From JBDNFP01 sp041689775 (GTDB lineage: Bacteria; Bacteroidota; Bacteroidia; Cytophagales; Spirosomataceae), in NCBI GenBank assembly GCA_041689775.1, contig JBDNFP010000051.1:1-9048 (forward strand): 9,048 nucleotides of DNA, written 5' to 3'. The number at the start of each line of letters is the position of its first letter. Position 1 is the stretch's first letter. The position numbers were made by a program, and so were the translations under genes. This document shows positions 1-6,500 of the stretch, in pieces. Under the pieces are notes generated by a model, which saw only the letters and a program-made list of their open reading frames with translations, did not search any database and was not told the DNA's origin.

Positions 1-53
1 CCAGGCAGCCCTGATTTGGGCCATGGCCCAAATCAGGGCTGCCTGGCTTTTTT
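1..53 (+). terminator. Long perfect palindrome plus T-run, intrinsic terminator
   Basis: Bases 1-46 are a perfect inverted repeat: two 23-base arms centred on CCATGG with no unpaired spacer, so a real hairpin would open a few central bases as its loop. Six Ts follow at 48-53, the layout of a Rho-independent terminator for a plus-strand transcript entering from the left. The stem also lies downstream of the minus-strand gene that ends at 82, so it could stop that transcript too, but the T-run needed for that would lie outside the window. The gene it serves on the plus strand is not visible. Confidence 0.85.
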
Positions 54-81
54 AAACGACCGTTGCGTTTATTACTTGAAT

Positions 82-294
82 TCAAGTCTTTTTTACATCC
101 ATAATCACTAATCCAATACCAGCTGTAAGCACAATAGCACCCGTATAGGTGGGCCAACTCACACTTTCTTGTTTATCGGCATTTATTTTGATAGGGCCAA
201 TATCTACTACTTTCTCTTTTTTTGTGTAGCTAAATCCATTGAAAACGAGCGTGGCTAAACCCAAGATGGCTAGTATAATTCCGAAAGCTTTCAT
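82..294 (-). CDS. Small two-helix inner-membrane protein, function unknown
   Basis: A 70-residue protein beginning MKAFGIILAILG. It has a hydrophobic segment at about residues 3-21, a charged middle (KKEKVVDIGPIKI, 25-37), a second hydrophobic segment at about 48-65, and a basic tail. This two-helix hairpin with a KVVDIGPI-like linker recalls short DUF3185-like membrane proteins seen in Bacteroidota; no biochemical role is known to me. The frame stays open upstream to a TTG at 333, but that codon lies inside the predicted -7 promoter element (331-338), so it is probably not on the mRNA. The usable starts are the ATGs at 300 and 294; I chose 294 because it begins the membrane segment directly with MK. 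It is divergent from pyrC and apparently a single-gene unit. There is no Shine-Dalgarno sequence. Confidence 0.72.
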   Translation of the reverse strand: MKAFGIILAILGLATLVFNGFSYTKKEKVVDIGPIKINADKQESVSWPTYTGAIVLTAGIGLVIMDVKKT

Positions 295-330
295 AAGCAT
301 ATCGTTATTGGGTTGAACTACCCATTCTAC

Positions 331-360
331 CAAAAGTATGCCTCACGGGATCTTATCAAG
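331..360 (-). promoter_or_regulatory. Bacteroidota-type promoter for the small membrane protein
   Basis: Read on the minus strand, 338-331 is TACTTTTG, an exact match to the TAnnTTTG -7 consensus. CTTG lies at 360-357 (three of four bases of the TTTG -33 element), 18 bases upstream. Transcription would begin near 325, leaving a leader of about 25-30 bases before the ATGs at 300 and 294. This placement argues against the longer TTG-started form. It is a motif match only. Confidence 0.5.
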
Positions 361-425
361 ATAACGAGGAGAAAAATCAGCAGAATGTCAATTAGTTCTT
401 CGGATCAAAAAGCTCGTTTTGTCTC

Positions 426-459
426 TTTGTTTAGGAATACCCTTTACCTTGTACTTTTG
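426..459 (+). promoter_or_regulatory. Bacteroidota-type promoter for pyrC
   Basis: TTTG at 426-429 is followed after 22 bases by TACTTTTG at 452-459, which fits TAnnTTTG exactly. The predicted start is around 466, giving a leader of about 20 bases before the pyrC ATG at 486. The -7 element sits within a small inverted repeat (GTAC-TTTT-GTAC, 451-462), which could be chance. The spacing is slightly long for the consensus. Confidence 0.55.
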
Positions 460-485
460 TACCCTAACTTTTCTTCTACATCCCC

Positions 486-1850
486 ATGCAGTCAACCCTG
501 ATCCTCAATAGTCGCTTAGTTAACGAAGGAAGTATTCAAGATGCCGATATTCTGATCCAGGATGGTCGAATCGCCAAAATCGGCAAAGACTTACAGCACC
601 TCGCCGCCGATCGGGTTATTGATGCAAAAGGACAGTACCTACTTCCGGGAGTGATCGACGACCAAGTACATTTTCGGGAGCCGGGACTTACCCACAAGGC
701 TACCATTGCCACTGAAGCCCGGGCCGCCGTGGCCGGAGGTACTACGTCTTTTATGGAGATGCCTAACACAGTACCCAACGCACTCACGCAGGAGCTATTG
801 GAAGAGAAGTACGTCATCGCCTCCAAGACCGCCCTCGCCAATTATTCATTCTTCATGGGGGCTTCCAACGACAACTACGATGAGGTAATGCGCACCGACC
901 CGCAGCGTATCTGCGGCATTAAGATTTTCATGGGTTCTTCTACCGGGAATATGCTGGTAGACGCCCCCAAGATACTCGAACGAGTATTTGCCGACGCACC
1001 CTGCCTTATCGCTACCCACTGCGAAGACGAGCCTACCGTGCGGCAGCGAACCGAATACTACAAAGAAAAGTATGGCGAGAATCTACCCTACGATATTCAC
1101 GCCATTGTCCGAAACGAAGAGGCCTGTATTAAATCATCTGCTTTTGCGGCAGAACTCGCCAGAAAAAACGGCACCCGTTTGCACATTTTACACATTTCTA
1201 CGGGGGACGAGACCACCCTATTTGAAGTAGGTAAGCGGGTAGATGGCAAAATCCTGCTAGCCGATGGTTCACCCAAGTTGATTACGGCCGAGGCTTGTGT
1301 TCACCACCTATGGTTCGACGCCGAAGATTACCGCCAATTGGGTACCAAAATCAAGTGTAACCCGGCTATCAAGGCCGCCAACCATAAAGAAACCATCTTT
1401 CAGGCGCTACTCGATGACCGCATCGACGTCATCGCTACCGACCACGCCCCCCATACTATTGACGAAAAGGCCCAAGGCTACTGGCAGGCGCCCGCCGGCC
1501 TACCGTTGGTACAGCACTCGCTCAATGTGATGCTGGAATTTGCCAGAGAAGGTAAAATTTCACTCGAACGCGTGGTGGAAAAAACCAGTCACGCCGTAGC
1601 CGACTGTTTTCAGATCAAAGAGCGCGGATACGTTCGGGAAGGGTATTGGGCCGATTTGGTGCTGGTAGACCTCGATCAAACTACTTCCGTCGTGCCCGAA
1701 TCACTTCTTTCAAAGTGTGGGTGGTCACCTTTTGAAGGTACTACCTTCCATTCGCGCGTAACGCATACCTTCGTGTCGGGTCACTTGGCCTTCGCCAACG
1801 GACAGTTTAACGAAGCTACCACCGGGCAACGACTCCTTTTTAATCGGTAG
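486..1850 (+). CDS. pyrC: Dihydroorotase
   Basis: A 454-residue cyclic amidohydrolase that interconverts N-carbamoyl-L-aspartate and dihydroorotate, the third step of de novo pyrimidine synthesis, in the cytoplasm. The full length fits the family. Visible motifs are the metal-site strand DDQVHFREPG (58-67, His62 and Arg64), Lys146 in GIKIFMGSSTGN as the likely carbamylated or nearby lysine, ATHCE (His178), LHILHIST (His236), the substrate-site Asn292 in KCNPAIK, and ATDHAPH with the catalytic Asp319. Gln60 stands where many family members have the first His of an HxH pair; as I recall, other Bacteroidota PyrC proteins share DDQVHFREPG, so this looks lineage-typical rather than a defect. The later motifs separate it from allantoinase or hydantoinase only by overall resemblance, but the match to Bacteroidota PyrC is strong. 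It is a single gene with its own promoter and terminator; no other pyr genes are in view. Confidence 0.93.
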   Translation: MQSTLILNSRLVNEGSIQDADILIQDGRIAKIGKDLQHLAADRVIDAKGQYLLPGVIDDQVHFREPGLTHKATIATEARAAVAGGTTSFMEMPNTVPNALTQELLEEKYVIASKTALANYSFFMGASNDNYDEVMRTDPQRICGIKIFMGSSTGNMLVDAPKILERVFADAPCLIATHCEDEPTVRQRTEYYKEKYGENLPYDIHAIVRNEEACIKSSAFAAELARKNGTRLHILHISTGDETTLFEVGKRVDGKILLADGSPKLITAEACVHHLWFDAEDYRQLGTKIKCNPAIKAANHKETIFQALLDDRIDVIATDHAPHTIDEKAQGYWQAPAGLPLVQHSLNVMLEFAREGKISLERVVEKTSHAVADCFQIKERGYVREGYWADLVLVDLDQTTSVVPESLLSKCGWSPFEGTTFHSRVTHTFVSGHLAFANGQFNEATTGQRLLFNR

Positions 1851-1864
1851 TACTTCACTTCACC

Positions 1865-1905
1865 AAAAAAAGGATGAAGCCCTCCAACGGCTTCATCCTT
1901 TTTTT
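1865..1905 (+). terminator. Strong symmetric terminator after pyrC
   Basis: A 17-bp perfect stem (1865-1881 with 1889-1905) encloses a 7-base loop. The arms begin with seven As and end with seven Ts, so the structure can work in both directions, but only pyrC, ending 14 bases upstream, obviously needs it. The GC-rich core GGATGAAGCC pairs with GGCTTCATCC. Confidence 0.9.
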
Positions 1906-2152
1906 CGGGCAGTTCATCCCCAAAAAATAGCCTATTCGTCTTTTTTTGCTTGTGAAGTGCAACCTTTTTATTGAAATTTACATCTATTAATTAATCAGGA
2001 GCAAAACACCGCAGTGTTCTGCCTTGTTTTCTAGCAGTTCTTTGGTTGATGGCTTACTGCTCTGTCTTTTGACAGAAAAAGTGGCTTTAAACCATAAAAA
2101 AGGCATTTAACGAAGAATTTATTAAAATTTTATAAAAAACAAGGTACTATGT
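1906..2152. other. AT-rich spacer without a recognisable gene
   Basis: I see no convincing reading frame on either strand and no tRNA-like or known riboswitch-like fold. Two small hairpins are present. One at 2001-2022 has GCA/TGC and AACAC/GTGTT arms with an A-C mismatch, is closed by a CGCA loop, and is followed by a T-rich stretch. The other at 2061-2076 is TCTGTC-TTTT-GACAGA. Either could belong to a leader or a small RNA, but no good promoter lies in front of them. Confidence 0.5.
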
Positions 2153-2185
2153 ATTGCAAGATACCTTAGAAAAGATATATATTTG
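2153..2185 (+). promoter_or_regulatory. Bacteroidota-type promoter for the 145-residue secreted protein
   Basis: ATTG at 2153-2156 (TTG matching the -33 element) and TATATTTG at 2178-2185 (exact TAnnTTTG) are separated by 21 bases. Transcription would start near 2192, leaving a leader of roughly 55 bases before the ATG at 2247. The leader is A/C-rich and has no Shine-Dalgarno sequence, which is usual for this phylum. Confidence 0.6.
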
Positions 2186-2246
2186 TACTATCAATTAAGA
2201 ATGACCACCTAAACCACCCATACACAACAACCTAAAATACGTCGCC

Positions 2247-2684
2247 ATGAAAGCTCTTAAAGTAATAATTATTTTGCTCTTGATTAGTATTCAGGTAAAT
2301 GCCACCGGGTATTCACACAATATGCTTGTGGCTCAAAAGATGCTGAAATCTAAAAAAGTAAAGAAAGTATCCAAGGTCTCAACCCTTGAAATAACCTCCA
2401 AGTCAGCCGTATTAAAGCCGGATACTGCCCCTACCACCACGAATGCTCCCGACGAAGAGACTTTCCTAAAACCCGAAAGTGCGGCGGCTTCGTTTTCACA
2501 GTGCATCGCTCGCTGGATTATACGCATAGTAGGTATTAATGGCAAAGTTCTGGGAGAGAAAATGATATCGCTATTTTCTTCCGAGGAGGATATCGAGAAA
2601 GATTTACCAACCAACGCCCGCTTTTTGAGCCTGACCGAAAATATAGTATCCTATTTGGCTAGCCCATTGAGGTCTTTCCTCTGA
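2247..2684 (+). CDS. Secreted or periplasmic protein of unknown function
   Basis: A 145-residue protein I do not recognise. It begins with a clear signal peptide (MKALK, then a hydrophobic run of about residues 6-16, probable cleavage after VNA at 19). The predicted mature part has a lysine-rich stretch at about 31-43, a Thr/Pro/Ser-rich likely disordered stretch at about 56-70, and a more ordered-looking C-terminal half containing ARWIIRIVGINGKVLG (88-103). There is a single cysteine at 86, no lipobox and no T9SS sorting domain. The gene has its own promoter and a terminator and appears, by eye, more AT-rich than pyrC or the adhesin gene, so it may be a lineage-specific or acquired gene. Export is inferred from the N-terminus only. 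Confidence 0.72.
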   Translation: MKALKVIIILLLISIQVNATGYSHNMLVAQKMLKSKKVKKVSKVSTLEITSKSAVLKPDTAPTTTNAPDEETFLKPESAAASFSQCIARWIIRIVGINGKVLGEKMISLFSSEEDIEKDLPTNARFLSLTENIVSYLASPLRSFL

Positions 2685-2733
2685 TAGAATAAATTATCTT
2701 ACAAAATATAGCTATGAACTTTTGAAAAGAGAA

Positions 2734-2767
2734 CAGGCATTGACCAAAGGTCATGCCTGCTTTTTTT
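2734..2767 (+). terminator. Terminator shared with the end of a convergent gene
   Basis: The arms CAGGCA/TGCCTG and TGACC/GGTCA form an 11-bp stem with one bulged T (near 2740) and an AAA loop, followed by seven Ts at 2761-2767. It ends the plus-strand transcript of the secreted-protein gene. The stop codon of the minus-strand methyltransferase (2751-2753) lies inside the right arm, and the T-run is the AAA-AAG lysine codons of that gene, so the terminator is partly built from coding sequence. Confidence 0.8.
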
Positions 2768-3347
2768 GTGCTATCAAAAAGGCCTCCGAACCCATACGAG
2801 GTGGTACCGAATTGTAGCACGACTTCATAGTCAGTACGTTTAGGGTAGTACTTATTAAGCTCCGGTACTCTTCCCGATGACCACCAAAAGGCGGCCCGCC
2901 CACAAAGTCCCGATCGAAAAGTACCCCCACTAGCTCACCCCGTTCACTTAATAGCTCCTCCATGTGTTGCACGTAGTCGGGGCGGAGCGAAGGGTTGAGT
3001 GCACAAAAGAACGTTTGCTCCACGATGAGGTCATATTGTCCGCCATGCTCAAAAAAATCCTGATGAACCAGCGTTAACCCCCGATCCAGGTAGGTAGCAA
3101 ACCGCCGCCGGAGATTTCCAATCACCACGCCCGAAACATCTACGACGGTTACGTCCGTAAAACCCTGCTGCATTAGGTACTCTGCCTCGTAGCTATTTCC
3201 TCCGCCCGGAATCAGTATTTTCAACGACTTATCTTCCACCTGATCGAAATAAGATTTTAGCGGGGGGGATACCGTGCCTAAGTCCCAGCCGAGCTGATTT
3301 TGCTCGTACCGAAGATCCCAGTAGTGTTGGTTGAGAGGGTTATTCAT
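2751..3347 (-). CDS. SAM-dependent methyltransferase, TPMT superfamily
   Basis: A 198-residue cytoplasmic class I methyltransferase. The N-terminus HYWDLRYEQNQLGWDLG with SPPL (8-30) is the hallmark opening of the thiopurine S-methyltransferase-like superfamily. SAM-binding motif I is ILIPGGGNSYEAEYL (44-58), followed by the acidic VVD (68-70), a motif IV-like IVEQTFFCAL (108-117), GPPFGGHREEY (151-161) and a typical end, PPRMGSEAFLIA. The glycine at position 49 replaces the Cys common in the GCGN form I know from the family; the binding loop is otherwise intact. The substrate cannot be told from sequence: bacterial members act on thiols, selenium or tellurium compounds, or halides. The ATG at 3347 is the natural start. 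A 7-base C run in the SPP codons (3262-3268) could be slippage-prone. The gene is convergent with the secreted-protein gene and stands alone. Confidence 0.85.
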   Translation of the reverse strand: MNNPLNQHYWDLRYEQNQLGWDLGTVSPPLKSYFDQVEDKSLKILIPGGGNSYEAEYLMQQGFTDVTVVDVSGVVIGNLRRRFATYLDRGLTLVHQDFFEHGGQYDLIVEQTFFCALNPSLRPDYVQHMEELLSERGELVGVLFDRDFVGGPPFGGHREEYRSLISTTLNVLTMKSCYNSVPPRMGSEAFLIAQKKQA

Positions 3348-3383
3348 TAGGATGTTGATTGCTCTAATTGGTTTGATTTCAAG

Positions 3384-3413
3384 ATAAAGTAAGATGCCCA
3401 GCTATTTGATCAA
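3384..3413 (-). promoter_or_regulatory. Weak promoter candidate for the methyltransferase gene
   Basis: On the minus strand, TACTTTAT (3391-3384) matches TAnnTTTG at six of eight positions, and TTG (3413-3411) lies 19 bases upstream. This would start transcription about 30 bases before the ATG at 3347. Two mismatches in the -7 element make it tentative. Confidence 0.25.
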
Positions 3414-3558
3414 TGCATAAATACCGTTTAATAAGTTTTGGAGCAAATATCCATTGCAAAGGGTGCTCTTTGACTATTATTCTTTACATATTTATTAATG
3501 TTAATTCGCATCAAACCGGCCTGAATACAAATTTAACTATACAGCTAAATCAATTTTT

Positions 3559-6500
3559 ATGAATCCACCCAACCCATGCAATATTGAGTCCGAAAGAAAT
3601 TACTTCTACGTAAAATTATTAGGGGGAATGATATACCTCCTTGGCTTTTTGAATGGACAGACCTGTCAGGCTCAGGATCGGGTGGAGTTCGATATTTGTG
3701 GTAAAAATGGTGTTTGCGGTGGGGTTATCTGCATCGGGCCCAACGATACGACTTACGTAGTTACTATCAAGATCAAACAGCTACCCAAGAACTGCACAGC
3801 TACGAAGTACGAAGTAGACTGGGGCGATGGGAAAAGTGAAACATTCACAGACCTAGCAGTTGTAGAGCGGACCCATACCTACGACCTTAAGGCTTTCTTA
3901 AGAGACTGCCAGAGCAGTACGAAGCGTTTTCCTATTTTTGTTTATCCAAACTGTCCAAATAGTGATAAAGGTTTAAATTTAACTTTTAACAAAACCCCGG
4001 TAGCGGCTATCTCTACCAATGGAGACGTTTGTGAGGGCCAAAGCATCCGCTTGGGAAACAATAGCTGTCCCGGCTCCGATAGTGATATTACATGGCTGTG
4101 GGACCTGGGAAATGGACAGACTTCGACTGCTTTTCAGCCGACCATCAATAATGTAAACCCTGCCAACTCTCTCTATAATTTTTCACTGACGGCCACTTCT
4201 CTGGCATGCGGTACTTCCAAAGCCTCGGTAAGTATACCGGTCAAGAGAAGGCCGGTGGCTAAATACACTACACAGGGGCTCACCATTGTGAACCAAGATA
4301 CAGTAGTGTGCCTGGCGGGAGGAGGTGTCCTGACCATGGATGCAACTATATCGCTTGATGCTACCCGTTATCGTTGGACTGTGACGGGTGGCCCCTACAC
4401 CTTCATCAATAATACAAATGCAAACTCACCAAAGCCCCAGATAAAGTTTTCGCAATCGGGCCAGTATACGATTACACTAGTGGTAGAAAGTGACTGCGGG
4501 CAGTCGGCACCGCTGCGTTGTTCGCACAAGGTAGTGGATAAAACTACCCTGTCGCTTCCTAAGTTAGATTTGATCTGTGAGCAGCCCTACCTGTACAGAA
4601 TCCCTAATCCGGTGGCGGGTGCGACCTACTCCCTCAATGGCCAGACCTTCAACCCTACTACGGGTGTATCGCTGAACTATTCGGCCACGCCGGTTATTGC
4701 CGAGGCCCGGTTGCAGGGGCCCTGCGGCTTGCAGGTAGATCGGGATACGTTTCTGGTGAATGCCCCGCAGGCTGTACAAATTCTGAGCCGAGACACAACG
4801 ATATGCGTCAATAGCCAGGCCTTTGCCATTAAGGCCAATGTGGCCGGAGGACAATGGTCGGGCACGAATGTCAACAGGCAAACCGGGGTGTATACTCCCA
4901 CCACCAGAGGTACATTCAAAATACAATACTCCCTTGGCTCGGGCAATTGCGCTAGTAGTGCCGAGTTTACGGTGACGGTGGTGGAGCAAACCATCCTATC
5001 CATACCCAAGCTGGATTTAATCTGTGAGCAGCCCTACCTGTACAAAATACCCAATCCCGTGGCAGGCGCAACCTATTCCCTCAACGGCCAGGCTTTTAAC
5101 CCCACGACTGGGGTATCGCTAAACTATTCGGCCACGCCGGTCACTGTTGAGGCCCGGTTGCAAGGCCCCTGTGGCTTGCAGGTAGACCGGGACACGTTTC
5201 TAGTAAATGCCCCGCAGATCGCGCAGATTCTGAGCCGAGACACGACGGTATGCATCAACAGCCCGGCCTTTGCTATCAGGGCCAATATAGCCGGAGGGCA
5301 GTGGTCAGGCACGAATGTCAACAGTCAGACCGGTGTATTTACGCCCGCGACGAAAGGGGCTTTCAAGGTCCGGTATGCGATCGGAGTGGGCAATTGCGCT
5401 AGCAGTGCTGAGTTTACCGTTACGGTAGAAGGCATCGAAGCTACCGCTACCAATGTAGAGTCATGCCAGGGGACCCCGGCTGTAAAATTGACAGGCACAC
5501 CGGCCGGTGGGCAATGGACCACCACTGACTGCAATAACTGTATCCGGGGCGACTCGCTTATCCTGACGGGTGTGACCGCCACGCGCCTGAATTTGGTGTA
5601 CGAAGTGGCCAATACTACGGGCTGTAGAGCTACCGCGCGGGCTACCGTTTCCATTGGTCAGCCGAAGTCCGTGTTTACTATTCAGGGCGGATGTAGCGGT
5701 ACGTTGCCTACCGTTAACAACGACTCGCAGGGGGCGTCGTCGTATCGCTGGTACGTAAACGGAAGGCTAGAATTCAGTACAAGATTGCCTACCTTTTCAA
5801 ACCTACCAGCCGGAAAGCACACCATCAGTCTGGTAGCGGTGGCGGGTACCTGTCGCGACTCTACTTTCAGTGAGGTAGAGATTACGAACCCACCCACTGC
5901 CATTTCGTTTGATGTTCAATCGGGCAACAATTGTTCACCCCTCCAAGCGACATTCCAAGTCAACAGCGCGCCGCGCAGCGACGTAACCTACACCTGGGAT
6001 TTTGGCGACGGCACCACCTTCACGGGCTTTCAGCCAGCACCGCTCACATTTGAAAACAACGCTCGTCAGCCCAAAACATTCACGGTCCAAATGAAGGCCG
6101 AAAACGGCTGTGGTACCCAAACCGCCGTCCAATCCCTAACCGTACGCCCATTGGCCAGGGCCGAACTCGGCGTAGACTCCACGGTGATACGGTGCAGTCC
6201 GGGTAAAATCACCTTCTCCAACCGCTCCACGGGCCATGAGGCCAATCGAACGCTTTGGTACTTTGGCGATGGTACCACGCCCGTGCAGTCAGCTAAGGAT
6301 ACCTTGATCCGGGAGTTCGCTGCTCCTGATACAATCCGTACCTACCGAATTCGACTAGTGGTATTCAGTGAGTGTGGTAGTGATACCGACCAAGTTTTCA
6401 TCCGGGTTATTCCCAACACCATCAAGCCGCTATTTACCCTAAGTCAGTCAGAAGCTTGTCCGGGCGAACCCATTCAGTTTACAGATGCCACCACCCCCAA

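Noticed and set aside
313..501. Plus-strand 62-codon frame across the pyrC promoter
   Set aside because: It overlaps both promoters and the pyrC start, begins with TTG and has no family-like sequence; it is most likely a chance frame.
2001..2076. Two small hairpins in the spacer as a riboswitch or small RNA
   Set aside because: The stems are short (5-8 bp, one with a mismatch), no promoter precedes them, and no known RNA family pattern is visible.
3348..3558. Promoter of the large adhesin gene
   Set aside because: TTTG motifs occur (for example 3469-3472) but no TAnnTTTG at proper spacing was found, so I do not call one.
3664..3669. Lipoprotein signal (GQTC) in the adhesin N-terminus
   Set aside because: The residues before Cys36 do not fit a lipobox; cleavage at QA-QD by signal peptidase I fits better.
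4564..5009. Long minus-strand frames opposite the adhesin repeats (also at 5124-5654)
   Set aside because: They recur in parallel because the coding repeat recurs, have low-quality protein composition, and lie opposite a clearly real gene.
4543..5427. The tandem repeat as a CRISPR-like or mobile repeat
   Set aside because: The repeat is in frame, 149 codons long, and encodes Ig-like folds; it is a protein-domain duplication.
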